NCBI GenBank assembly: GCA_964577715.1
Contig: CAZOAA010000015.1
Location: forward strand, 1 to 36,784
Direction: 5' to 3'
Source: SUP05 sp964577715
GTDB lineage: Bacteria; Pseudomonadota; Gammaproteobacteria; PS1; Pseudothioglobaceae
Length of the DNA stretch: 36,784 nucleotides
The notes beneath the pieces are model-generated. The model made no database searches, was not told the origin of the DNA, and was given only the letters and a program-made list of their open reading frames with translations. Positions 6,230 through 14,207 of the stretch are shown in pieces; the first letter of the stretch is position 1, and each line of letters opens with the position of its first letter. The position numbers and the translations under genes were made by a program.

Positions 6230-6955
6230 TTAGTCGTGGATGCATTTATCTGTTTGAAAAAATGCACAGCTTGATCCAGTAACTTTGTCGCAGTATTTAC
6301 AAAGCTCGTCACCACTTTGTAGTTTAATTTTTTTGTTTTCAAGTACAACACCGTCTTGTTTGAGTTCGGTTAGTGCCCTTGAGAAAGATTCAGGCTTCAT
6401 GCCTAAATAAGAGGCGATTAACGATTTAGAATAAGGCAGCTCAAAGGTGTTGTTAATTTTGGCATGAACCAAGTACCAGCCTACTTTTTCTTTGGCGGTT
6501 TTTAGCTGAAGCACTTCGGCAGAAATCATTAGTGTTTGCACACTATCAGCTAAAAATTTAATAACATTATTTGAAAATTGGTGACTCTTGGCACTAAAGT
6601 TATTGACCGCCTCTTCAGTAAAGAAAAATAAAGTGGTATTTTTAACAAATTCGGCGCACACATCGTAATAGGGTGAGAAGTGCATTGGAGAAACGCAATC
6701 TCCTTTATCAAGTATATTTAATACAATCTCATCGCCCTTTTCATCAATTTTAGTGAGCTTGAATAATCCTTCATACACAATGTAGAGTTTTGCATGCTCT
6801 TCCATATCGAAGGTAACCATCTCTCCTTTATGAAATTGTTTAACTTGCATTGAACGAAAGAAACTGGTCAGGTCATCATCTAAGACGCCTTTGAACAATG
6901 GAAGCTTCGATAAAAAGCGGTGGTATTTATTAAAATGTTCTTTCGTTGGAATCAT
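6230..6955 (-). CDS. Crp/Fnr-family transcription regulator, DNR-like, with C-terminal Cys cluster
   Basis: A 241-residue regulator with a cyclic-nucleotide-type beta-barrel sensor domain (residues 20-125), a dimer helix (about 126-155) and a winged helix-turn-helix (about 174-203). The recognition helix PESFSR (188-193) has the Glu-x-x-Ser-Arg pattern that reads TTGA half sites, matching the three palindromes found nearby. The N-terminus lacks the Fnr Fe-S cysteines, so NO- or haem-sensing as in DNR/NnrR types is more likely than Fnr-type oxygen sensing. Unusually, residues 219-238 contain four Cys (CKYC, then Cys230 and Cys238), which could bind a metal or cluster. It is divergent from hemN, and a box lies 46 bp before its start, so autoregulation is possible. 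Confidence 0.88.
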   Translation of the reverse strand: MIPTKEHFNKYHRFLSKLPLFKGVLDDDLTSFFRSMQVKQFHKGEMVTFDMEEHAKLYIVYEGLFKLTKIDEKGDEIVLNILDKGDCVSPMHFSPYYDVCAEFVKNTTLFFFTEEAVNNFSAKSHQFSNNVIKFLADSVQTLMISAEVLQLKTAKEKVGWYLVHAKINNTFELPYSKSLIASYLGMKPESFSRALTELKQDGVVLENKKIKLQSGDELCKYCDKVTGSSCAFFQTDKCIHD

Positions 6956-7000
6956 GTTGGTAATTTTAACACTTGGTTAAATAGGTTATTTTCTATTTTC

Positions 7001-7042
7001 TTGACCTAGGTCAATTATTGCTAATTTTGATTTTGTTATAAT
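7001..7042 (+). promoter_or_regulatory. DNR/FNR-type box plus -10 upstream of hemN
   Basis: TTGACCTAGGTCAA (7001-7014) is a perfect palindrome. TATAAT at 7037-7042 predicts a start near 7049, exactly 41-42 bp from the box centre, the class II activation geometry. The same box may affect the divergent regulator gene. Confidence 0.85.
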
Positions 7043-7047
7043 GGAAA

Positions 7048-7116
7048 CTCTCCCCCGAGGTTGGCATTGCCAACCTCAACCTATTCTTAAGGTCTCTACA
7101 GTGTAGGGGCCTTTTT
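7048..7116 (+). ncRNA. Leader RNA or small RNA with internal terminator ahead of hemN
   Basis: The predicted transcript starts with a C-rich 5' end (CTCTCCCCCGAG, 7048-7059). It continues with a perfect 9-bp hairpin (7057-7065 with 7069-7077, loop ATT) and an 11-nt linker. An 11-bp hairpin follows (7089-7099 with 7103-7113, two G-T pairs), running into a five-T tract (7112-7116). This is the layout of a small RNA with a rho-independent terminator, placed just before the hemN ATG at 7124. It could be a stand-alone FNR/DNR-induced RNA, an attenuator of hemN, or both. Structure was paired by eye. Confidence 0.6.
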
Positions 7117-7123
7117 AATTATA

Positions 7124-8494
7124 ATGATGAGTATGAGCCTATTTGATGCATCGCTGATAAAAAAGTATGACCAGTCTGGGCCAAGGTATACCTCCTATCC
7201 AACAGCGAATAATTTTGCTGAGTTCTCATTTAAAGATTATAAAAAACAGGCTAATTTAAGTAATACTCGTAATAATCCAATTTCACTATATTGTCATATT
7301 CCTTTTTGTGACACAGTGTGTTTTTATTGTGGATGTAACAAGGTTGTTACTAAGGACAAGGCTAAGGCCGAACCATATTTAAACCGATTATTCATAGAGA
7401 TTGATAGGCAGGCCGAGCTGTTTGACGATTCTCGAGTGGTTGAGCAAATGCATTTTGGTGGCGGCACCCCAACTTTTTTATCTAATGAACAGATTATTGC
7501 ATTGAGCGAAAAACTGCAAGAATGCTTTGTATTTTCAGATAAAGGCGAATACTCTATTGAGATCGATCCTCGTGGGGTTGATGAAAAAAACATTAAAGCT
7601 TTATCAAAAGCAAGGTTTAACCGTATTAGTTTGGGTGTGCAAGACTTTAATCCAGCAGTACAAAAAGCTGTTAATAGGATACAAAGTTTTGAGCAGACTA
7701 AATCGGTGATTGAAATCTCTAGAGAAAACGGGTTTGAGTCAGTCAGTATTGATCTAATTTATGGTCTTCCAAAGCAGTCGGTGCAAACTTTTAAGACCAC
7801 GTTAAATCAAGTAGCAGAATTGCGACCTGATCGTATTTCGTTGTTTAATTATGCACATTTGCCAGAGTTGTTTAAGCCCCAGAGGCGTATCAATGTTGAT
7901 GAGTTGCCATCTGCTGATGAAAAATTAGCTATTTTTAAATATTCAATGGATTTTTTATTATCAGAAGGCTATGTTTATATTGGCATGGATCACTTTGCAT
8001 TGCCAGAAGACCCGCTCGCAATTGCGCAAAGAAAGGGGCAATTGTATCGTAATTTTCAAGGCTATTCTACTCACGCGCAGTGCGACATTATAGGCTTGGG
8101 GCTAAGCTCTATTGGGCAGGTTGGCGATTCATTTAGTCAAAATGAAAAAAACCTTGAGCATTATTATGAGCAAATTGATCAGGGCGGATTGGCAATTATA
8201 AAGGGGCAGATAATTAATCATGATGACAAAATTCGTAGAGCCGTTATTATGGACCTAATTTGCCATTTTCAGTTAGATTTTTCTAAGATTGAAAAGCTTT
8301 TTGACATTGTATTTAAGGATTATTTTTCTAAAGACTTGCCAAGGCTTAATGAGATGGAGGCAGACGGATTGTTAAGTATTAATGCTAATTCAATTCAGGT
8401 AATGGATAAAGGCAAGTTGCTGATTCGTAATATTTGCATGGTATTTGATGCTTATTTAGCAAGTAGCAAAATCCAATTTTCTAAAACTATTTAG
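7124..8494 (+). CDS. hemN: Oxygen-independent coproporphyrinogen III oxidase (HemN)
   Basis: A radical-SAM enzyme that decarboxylates coproporphyrinogen III to protoporphyrinogen IX without oxygen, in cytoplasmic haem synthesis. The [4Fe-4S] motif is Cys62-x3-Cys66-x2-Cys69 in CHIPFCDTVCFYCGC. Other HemN signatures are SGPRYTSYPTA (residues 18-28), HFGGGTPTFL, SIEIDPRG, GVQDFN, IDLIYGLPKQ, FNYAHLP, GMDHFALP and RNFQGYSTH. The 456-residue length and C-terminal domain match true HemN rather than HemW. Three in-frame ATGs lie close together at 7124, 7127 and 7133, so the exact start is uncertain. It is expressed from the DNR/FNR-type promoter through the terminated leader, and it would supply haem for the NO reductase. 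It is convergent with lolA, one base apart. Confidence 0.96.
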   Translation: MMSMSLFDASLIKKYDQSGPRYTSYPTANNFAEFSFKDYKKQANLSNTRNNPISLYCHIPFCDTVCFYCGCNKVVTKDKAKAEPYLNRLFIEIDRQAELFDDSRVVEQMHFGGGTPTFLSNEQIIALSEKLQECFVFSDKGEYSIEIDPRGVDEKNIKALSKARFNRISLGVQDFNPAVQKAVNRIQSFEQTKSVIEISRENGFESVSIDLIYGLPKQSVQTFKTTLNQVAELRPDRISLFNYAHLPELFKPQRRINVDELPSADEKLAIFKYSMDFLLSEGYVYIGMDHFALPEDPLAIAQRKGQLYRNFQGYSTHAQCDIIGLGLSSIGQVGDSFSQNEKNLEHYYEQIDQGGLAIIKGQIINHDDKIRRAVIMDLICHFQLDFSKIEKLFDIVFKDYFSKDLPRLNEMEADGLLSINANSIQVMDKGKLLIRNICMVFDAYLASSKIQFSKTI

Positions 8495-8495
8495 T

Positions 8496-9086
8496 TTAGC
8501 GAATAACATCAAATTCAGGGTTAATTTTTAGTTCAAATACACTTTGATCAATTTGTGGGTTGGTTGTAACGTTGTCAAAAATAATAACGATTTTTTGCCC
8601 CAGAATATTATTAACAGAAATTGCATATAAGGTGTTTTGCTTGAATGCAAACAACAGGTTTGTGTATTCACTATTGGTATTATTTGCGCGGTAGAAATCG
8701 ATATTATTTTCTCGATAAGCAAATTCTGGCGTGTTGTTGTTTGAGGCTGGTTTGTTAATAAGCCAGTAAAGTGGCGTTTGAGAAATCTCCTGTATTTTTT
8801 GTAATGTAGCTTGTTCAAGTTCTGTATCAATGAGCCATAATTCATTGTTATTGAGCAGCAAAATTTGCTCATTAGGTTGTGTGGTATGCCAGCGCAACTG
8901 TTGGGGTCGATTAAATAAAAGTTGACCAGATGAGGTGGCGACAAGAGTATTTGTATCAGAATAAGTATTTTGTTTAAAGTCAGCGCTTAGTGAATCTAGC
9001 GCGTTAAAAAAGTCATTAAACTGATTGTTTGCAACGCTATTATGGCCCAGTGCTAACAGCCATACAAATAGAAAGAATTTATTCAT
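8496..9086 (-). CDS. lolA: Outer-membrane lipoprotein carrier protein LolA
   Basis: The periplasmic chaperone that takes lipoproteins from the LolCDE exporter to LolB. A signal peptide covers residues 1-19 (KFFLFVWLLALGHNSVA). The mature part shows LolA features: LSADFKQ near the start, the SSGQLLFNRPQQLRW strand pair, and WLIDTELEQAT in the middle. At 196 residues it has the usual length. It overlaps the end of ftsK by eight bases, and the ftsK-lolA order is common in gammaproteobacteria, so it is expressed from the ftsK transcript. Confidence 0.93.
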   Translation of the reverse strand: MNKFFLFVWLLALGHNSVANNQFNDFFNALDSLSADFKQNTYSDTNTLVATSSGQLLFNRPQQLRWHTTQPNEQILLLNNNELWLIDTELEQATLQKIQEISQTPLYWLINKPASNNNTPEFAYRENNIDFYRANNTNSEYTNLLFAFKQNTLYAISVNNILGQKIVIIFDNVTTNPQIDQSVFELKINPEFDVIR

Positions 9087-11382
9087 CCGTTATGGGTTCT
9101 GGCGCTAGCACTTCACGATTACCGGCACTGTTCATTGTACTAACAACGCCACTGGCCTCCATATCTTCAATAATGCGCGCAGCGCGGTTATAACCAATAC
9201 GCATGCGTCGTTGTAGGCTAGAAATTGAAGCACGTCTGCTTGAGGTAACAATTTGTACTGCCTCATCATAAAGCGGGTCAAGTTCGCCACCACTGCCACT
9301 ACCATTGCTTGTGCCCTCATGTGAATCGGCTGATTCGCTATGCGCATTAAGAATTCCGTCTAGATAATTGGTTTCAGAGTTTTTACGTAAAAAACTAACC
9401 ACACGAGAGATTTCACCATCATCAACAAAGGCGCCATGCACACGGGTTAGGTGTGAGATGCCTGGGGTCATGTAGAGCATGTCGCCCATGCCGAGCAATT
9501 GTTCAGCGCCACCTTGGTCAAGAATAGTGCGTGAGTCAACTTTTGATGAAACTTTAAAGGCGACACGTGTTGGCACATTAGATTTAATTAAGCCAGTAAT
9601 CACGTCGACACTCGGACGTTGCGTGGCGATAATTAAATGGACGCCAGCAGCACGGGCCTTTTGTGCTAGACGTACAATCAGCGCCTCAACGCGTTTAGCT
9701 TTTGCTCGATCTTCTTGAGCAAGTGCACCGAGCATATCAGCATACTCATCAATCACTAGCATAATTAGTGGCAATGCCTCTAACTCAGGCGCCTTCTCGC
9801 CTTCTTCGGCAGTTTTTTCATTAAAGGATGGATCAAGTAATGGCTTGCCCTTATCCTTAGCTTTTTTAAGTTTTTCATTAAAGCCGTCGATATTACGTAC
9901 GCCAAATTTGGCCAGTAGGGAATAACGACGCTCCATTTCATTAACACACCACCAAAGTGCGCTAGCAGCCTGATTCATATCAGTCACAACTGGTGTGAGT
10001 AAGTGTGGAATATCAGCATAACAAGCAAGTTCGACAATTTTAGGATCGATCATAATCATGCGTACTTGATCTGGTTTAGCTTTGTAAAGCACACTTAAAA
10101 TCATGGCATTAAGCCCAACAGATTTACCCATACCAGTTGCACCTGCAACTAATAAGTGCGGCATTTTTGCTAAATTAGCGATTATCGGGTGTCCGTTAAT
10201 ATCCTTGCCAAGACCCATTGTAAGAACAGAGCTAGATTTGGCAAATTCTTCAGAGGCGAGAATTTCCTTTAGTCCAATCATTTCTCGTTCTGTATTTGGA
10301 ATTTCTAAACCGATAACAGGTTTGCCTGGAATGACATCAACAATACGCACACTTTCAACCAGTAGAGCACGAGCCAAGTCTTTATTAAGGTTCATAATTT
10401 GGGAAACCTTAACACCCGGTGCTAAAGAAACCTCAAACTGAGTAACAACAGGGCCTGGAGTAACAGTAGTGATGGCAACTTCAAAGCCAAAATCTTTTAA
10501 CTTTATCTCAACTTGGCGAGACATATCTTCAAGCATTTGCTCAGAATATCCAAGCGTATTGGCAGTGATTTCATTTAATAAATTTAAATCTGGCAAGCCA
10601 CTTAGTGGTGTAGTGTTAAATAAGTTTGAAGATGCCACTGGCTTGATTTTTTTATTGGGCTTGATTTTTGCAGACTTTACTTTTGCCATTACGCTTGAGT
10701 TTGGCGCGTTAGGTTTAGTGGGTTTGATAACTACCTTGGCTGCTTTTTTGACTTTAGCATTAGCACGTATTTGCGCTAATTTGGCATAAAGTGAGCTCAA
10801 AATATTTGTTGTTGATGCAAAAATTCTTATCCAAGAGGCGGTGCTGGCAATACTAAAACTGACCATCATCATACTAAGGTAAATAACAAAAGATACCGAG
10901 CCAAATAGTTTGCCAAAATATTGGTGCATTGAATAACCTACATCACCTCCAGCAATAGAAGCTCCGCCTTCTAATGGATTAGGAGCGTCTTGGGATAAAA
11001 ATGCTGAAGTGAAAAGTACCAATAAGATAAAAGCAACAAAACGAACAACAAAAACAAAACGCGGATTGGGCGCCTCGCCTATATTTTGATGAGTTTTATA
11101 GCCAAGCCATATTAGCGCAATAGGAATTAAATACGAACTATAGCCAAAAATAGATAGTGATACATCGCTCAAGTAAGCACCGATAACACCAGCGTGATTA
11201 AGAGCACTTGACCCAAGTGCCGCGTCTCCAGACCATGGATTCTCATCGGGAAAGTAACTCAGTAGTGCTACCAAATAGATAAGACCAGAAGCGATAAATA
11301 CAATTGATAATATTTCGCTTATTGCCCTAGACCTAGGTTTTATATTGCGTTTGTTGGGCTTAACAGAGTTATTTTTTTTCAA
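9079..11382 (-). CDS. ftsK: DNA translocase FtsK
   Basis: The septal DNA pump that clears chromosomes and activates XerCD at dif. Four hydrophobic helices lie in the first 190 residues, followed by a short basic linker (KKAAKVV...KIKPNKKIKP). The alpha/beta motor has Walker A GATGMGKS (about residues 414-421) and Walker B LIMLVIDEYADML. The C-terminal gamma winged helix (DPLYDEAVQIVTSSRRASIS) reads KOPS sites. The linker is far shorter than in E. coli, giving about 767 residues. The frame opens at 11463, but that start would overlap the divergent trxB. The TTG at 11382, just before KKNNSVKPNK, is preferred because a minus-strand TATTAT lies about 20 bp upstream. The start is uncertain. Confidence 0.93.
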   Translation of the reverse strand: MKKNNSVKPNKRNIKPRSRAISEILSIVFIASGLIYLVALLSYFPDENPWSGDAALGSSALNHAGVIGAYLSDVSLSIFGYSSYLIPIALIWLGYKTHQNIGEAPNPRFVFVVRFVAFILLVLFTSAFLSQDAPNPLEGGASIAGGDVGYSMHQYFGKLFGSVSFVIYLSMMMVSFSIASTASWIRIFASTTNILSSLYAKLAQIRANAKVKKAAKVVIKPTKPNAPNSSVMAKVKSAKIKPNKKIKPVASSNLFNTTPLSGLPDLNLLNEITANTLGYSEQMLEDMSRQVEIKLKDFGFEVAITTVTPGPVVTQFEVSLAPGVKVSQIMNLNKDLARALLVESVRIVDVIPGKPVIGLEIPNTEREMIGLKEILASEEFAKSSSVLTMGLGKDINGHPIIANLAKMPHLLVAGATGMGKSVGLNAMILSVLYKAKPDQVRMIMIDPKIVELACYADIPHLLTPVVTDMNQAASALWWCVNEMERRYSLLAKFGVRNIDGFNEKLKKAKDKGKPLLDPSFNEKTAEEGEKAPELEALPLIMLVIDEYADMLGALAQEDRAKAKRVEALIVRLAQKARAAGVHLIIATQRPSVDVITGLIKSNVPTRVAFKVSSKVDSRTILDQGGAEQLLGMGDMLYMTPGISHLTRVHGAFVDDGEISRVVSFLRKNSETNYLDGILNAHSESADSHEGTSNGSGSGGELDPLYDEAVQIVTSSRRASISSLQRRMRIGYNRAARIIEDMEASGVVSTMNSAGNREVLAPEPITDE

Positions 11383-11400
11383 GGGGAATTGCGCTTGCTT

Positions 11401-11406
11401 TATAAT
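11401..11406 (+). promoter_or_regulatory. -10 element of trxB, overlapping a minus-strand -10 for ftsK
   Basis: TATAAT at 11401-11406 reads towards trxB. The reverse complement of 11402-11407 is TATTAT, which reads towards ftsK. The shared site could serve both directions. -35 elements are weak on both strands. Confidence 0.4.
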
Positions 11407-11445
11407 ATTTGTAACTGTGTATAAGTATAAAGGATTGGTATTCGT

Positions 11446-12390
11446 ATGAGTGAAAATAAACATTGTAAAGTATTGATTGTTGGTTCAGGTCCTGCAGGAT
11501 ATTCTGCAGCTATTTATGCTGCAAGAGCAAACCTAAGCCCTGTTATTGTAAGTGGTATGGAACAAGGCGGGCAGCTAATGACAACAACAGAAGTAGATAA
11601 TTGGCCAGGCGACAATGCAGGTGTTCAAGGGCCTGATTTAATGGAGCGCATGAAACAACATGCACAACGTTTTGATACACAAATTATTAATGATAGCATT
11701 GTATCAGTTGATTTTTCGTCTCGTCCTTTTGTGTTAAACGGGGGCAGTACGACTTATACGGCTGATGCAGTAATTATTGCCACAGGTGCAAGTGCGCGTT
11801 ACTTAGGCTTAGAATCTGAAGAGGCTTTTAAAGGAAAGGGTGTATCTGCTTGTGCAACGTGTGATGGTTTCTTTTATCGTGGGCAAAAAGTAGCGGTGGT
11901 TGGTGGCGGTAATACAGCTGTTGAAGAGGCACTATTTTTATCAAATATTGCCGATCATGTGACCATTGTTCATCGGGGTGATAAGTTTTCTAGTGAAAAA
12001 ATTCTTTCAGATCAGCTGATTGAAAAATCAAAAACTGGCAACATTACCATTGAGTTTAATCATAATCTTGATGAAGTGCTAGGAGATGATATGGGCGTTA
12101 CCGGCCTTCGACTTAAAGATAACGACGGCAACACTAAAGAAATAGATGTACACGGGGTATTTATTGCAATTGGCCATAGTCCAAATACAGGTATTTTTGA
12201 GGGACACTTAGAGATGAATCACGGTTATCTTCAGGTACAAAGTGGCACACAAGGCAATGCCACACAAACCAGTGTGGAAGGTGTGTTTGCAGCGGGCGAT
12301 GTGGCAGATCATATTTACCGTCAGGCCATCACCTCAGCAGGCTCAGGCTGTATGGCAGCACTTGATGCAGAAAGATTTCTAGGTGATTAG
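11446..12390 (+). CDS. trxB: Thioredoxin-disulfide reductase
   Basis: A FAD-dependent, cytoplasmic enzyme that reduces thioredoxin with NADPH. The FAD-binding GSGPAG (residues 13-18), the redox pair CATC (Cys136 and Cys139), the NADPH-binding GGGNTAVEEA and the C-terminal GVFAAGDVADHIYRQ motif are all present. The length of 314 residues is standard. The ribosome site is weak (AAAGGA, 12 bp upstream of the ATG). It is divergent from ftsK and followed by tRNA-Phe after a short gap with no clear terminator. Confidence 0.96.
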   Translation: MSENKHCKVLIVGSGPAGYSAAIYAARANLSPVIVSGMEQGGQLMTTTEVDNWPGDNAGVQGPDLMERMKQHAQRFDTQIINDSIVSVDFSSRPFVLNGGSTTYTADAVIIATGASARYLGLESEEAFKGKGVSACATCDGFFYRGQKVAVVGGGNTAVEEALFLSNIADHVTIVHRGDKFSSEKILSDQLIEKSKTGNITIEFNHNLDEVLGDDMGVTGLRLKDNDGNTKEIDVHGVFIAIGHSPNTGIFEGHLEMNHGYLQVQSGTQGNATQTSVEGVFAAGDVADHIYRQAITSAGSGCMAALDAERFLGD

Positions 12391-12417
12391 TTTTTAAAGT
12401 TCAGATATATAATTTGT

Positions 12418-12426
12418 TGGTATAAT
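12418..12426 (+). promoter_or_regulatory. Extended -10 promoter of tRNA-Phe
   Basis: TGGTATAAT, with the TATAAT ending 11 bp before the tRNA. The -35 region is poor, as is common with an extended -10. Confidence 0.55.
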
Positions 12427-12437
12427 TTCACCTTTCT

Positions 12438-12513
12438 GGCCACATAGCTCAGTTGGTAGAGCAAGGGATTGAAAATCCCTGTGTCCCTAGTTCAATTCTA
12501 GGTGTGGCCACCA
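12438..12513 (+). tRNA. tRNA-Phe (anticodon GAA)
   Basis: A 76-nt cloverleaf with encoded CCA. The acceptor GGCCACA pairs with TGTGGCC. The anticodon stem GGGAT/ATCCC encloses a loop with GAA, and the T loop is GTTCAATTC. It marks the left border of the accessory operon that follows. Confidence 0.97.
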
Positions 12514-12529
12514 TCCAAATATTTCAAAC

Positions 12530-12578
12530 AGCACAAAGCATATCCCAGGTTTTCTAGTTCTGATTTCATTGTGCTTTT
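12530..12578 (+). terminator. Weak candidate terminator after tRNA-Phe
   Basis: AGCACAA (12530-12536) pairs with TTGTGCT (12569-12575) across a long loop, followed by four T residues. The remaining gap to 12728 is AT-rich with no gene seen. Confidence 0.3.
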
Positions 12579-12727
12579 CAGTTGCTTATTTCTAGTTGCG
12601 TACAATATACGTACATTGAATCGCTAATCGTCTACAAAATGTCATCATGATTGCATGTTATCTTTTATATATTGAATGGAGTTTCAGATAGAATAGAAAA
12701 AATAAATAAAAAAAAGAGGGAGGTTCT

Positions 12728-13507
12728 GTGAAAAAGACATTCATAGTGTTGCTTTTTTTAAGCCTAGTTACAACATCACATGCTTTTAAAGAGGGTAAAA
12801 AATTTAAAGGAAAAGGGTTTAAGTCTTTTGATAGCTCTCGTTCATTTAATCAATCTCAAAAAGGAAATTATAAATTAAGCTCCTTAAAGGAAAGCTTTCC
12901 TGAAGGAGTTAACTGTCCGGCAATTGCGTCACCATTTGGCTCACCAACTAGATATGACGGGAGCAAAAGACCAACTTCAGCACCGGGTGGAGGAAGGCAC
13001 GGAGGTATTGATATTTCTCTTGATATAGGCACGCCACTTTTGTCTCTATCTTCGGGGAAAGTTATTGCCAAAGGTAAAGGCGGAAGAATGTTAGGTACGT
13101 ATATATGGTTGCAATATTCGCCAGATGATACTAGTTTACCATTTTGGTTGTATGCAAAATATCAGCACCTTGACTCAATGTCAGAACTAGACATTGGAGA
13201 TGTAGTAAAAACTGGTCAAACAATTGGATACGCAGGCAAAACAGGCACAACTGGTGGCCATTATGGTAGTTCAGGCTATCCTCATCTACACTTGTCAACC
13301 TGGAAAGGAGAGGGTAGCGATTACAAGGTTAGAGGCTCTAAAGTAATGGTTTCAGGGATGAAAAATTTAAACACTCTGGTTTTGTATAAAAAACTTGGTT
13401 TGAGTTCAGGAGCAAGGGTTAATGTCCCTTATCAAATGGACGACGGTGAGCAGTTTTTAAAAGGCACCAATATGGTTTATCCAGTTGGCTGCAAATATAA
13501 TAATTAA
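12728..13507 (+). CDS. Secreted M23 (LytM-type) metallopeptidase
   Basis: A zinc endopeptidase of the LytM/lysostaphin fold that probably cuts peptidoglycan cross-bridges or peptides in the envelope. A signal peptide covers residues 1-19 (FIVLLFLSLVTTSHA). The first metal ligands are His91 and Asp95 in GRHGGIDISL. His147 (AKYQHLDS) and the HLH motif with His186 and His188 (YPHLHLS) complete the active site, so it looks catalytically competent. It starts with GTG, supported by GAGGGAGG six bases upstream. A second, degenerate M23 gene follows after 10 bp, and both end in a similar YPVG/YPLG stretch, so they are paralogues. It is first in an operon with the sulfotransferase-GH10 fusion. Confidence 0.88.
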   Translation: MKKTFIVLLFLSLVTTSHAFKEGKKFKGKGFKSFDSSRSFNQSQKGNYKLSSLKESFPEGVNCPAIASPFGSPTRYDGSKRPTSAPGGGRHGGIDISLDIGTPLLSLSSGKVIAKGKGGRMLGTYIWLQYSPDDTSLPFWLYAKYQHLDSMSELDIGDVVKTGQTIGYAGKTGTTGGHYGSSGYPHLHLSTWKGEGSDYKVRGSKVMVSGMKNLNTLVLYKKLGLSSGARVNVPYQMDDGEQFLKGTNMVYPVGCKYNN

Positions 13508-13517
13508 TTTATTGTAT

Positions 13518-14198
13518 ATGATTAAATTAACTATAGCTGTGTTCACAGTGTTAGTCTCGCTTACACTTGAATCGTTTGCTCGTTGGAATGATATGCAATA
13601 CCCTAGCCCTCCTAGTGGATTACATTTACCTTTTGATATTGACGACATAAATACATATCGTGTTAACTTAAACCCCTTTGGAGTTGTCAGGTCTTTTAAA
13701 GATCGTCCTGAATATGGCCACAGTGGAATTGATATACCATTAAAAGATAAAAGCCCACTATATGCTGTCTCTGATGGAGTTGTTATAAAGAAAAGAGATA
13801 GCACTAAAGTGGGTTCTGATATATTACTTTTACTTAATAAAAACACTTATCAGGATGAAGGCTGGATATTTATTTATGAAAGTATAGAGCTTGGGCCAGG
13901 AATTGAAGTTGGAAGTAAAATAAAAAAAGGACAGTTAATTGCAAAAAAGAAAGGCGAATCTTTTTCAACACACCTTCAGCTTAGTTATTGGAAATCTCCT
14001 TATTATCACAATCATAAGTGCTGGGTTGATAACTTAGAATCTGAAGAGTTTAAAAGTTATTTTAAAGAGGAGTTTTCACAACTAAGAAACTTTATTGACT
14101 TCTGGAAGTCAAAGGATGAATTTAAAGGCCTATTGGATAGATCGTTATATTCAAATGGTCCACAACTTTGTTATCCGTTAGGAACCGATGTTCGTTAA
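13518..14198 (+). CDS. Degenerate M23/LytM-domain secreted protein
   Basis: A 226-residue protein with a signal peptide (residues 1-21, FTVLVSLTLESFA) and a LytM-type domain that keeps only part of the active site. His68 and Asp72 are present in GHSGIDIPL. The position of the helper His is Glu121 (FIYESIE), and the HxH motif reads His152-Leu-Gln154 (THLQLS), so the third zinc ligand is lost. It is therefore probably inactive as a peptidase, as are the EnvC/NlpD LytM domains that act by binding amidases. That parallel is only inference. The ATG at 13518 is chosen over an in-frame TTG at 13485 because the signal peptide starts there. No ribosome site is visible, suggesting coupling to the upstream gene. 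Confidence 0.78.
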   Translation: MIKLTIAVFTVLVSLTLESFARWNDMQYPSPPSGLHLPFDIDDINTYRVNLNPFGVVRSFKDRPEYGHSGIDIPLKDKSPLYAVSDGVVIKKRDSTKVGSDILLLLNKNTYQDEGWIFIYESIELGPGIEVGSKIKKGQLIAKKKGESFSTHLQLSYWKSPYYHNHKCWVDNLESEEFKSYFKEEFSQLRNFIDFWKSKDEFKGLLDRSLYSNGPQLCYPLGTDVR

Positions 14199-14207
14199 AC
14201 TTAAACA

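Noticed and set aside
10103..10789. Plus-strand open frames inside ftsK
   Set aside because: They are shadows of the conserved FtsK motor and linker, with no translation signals.
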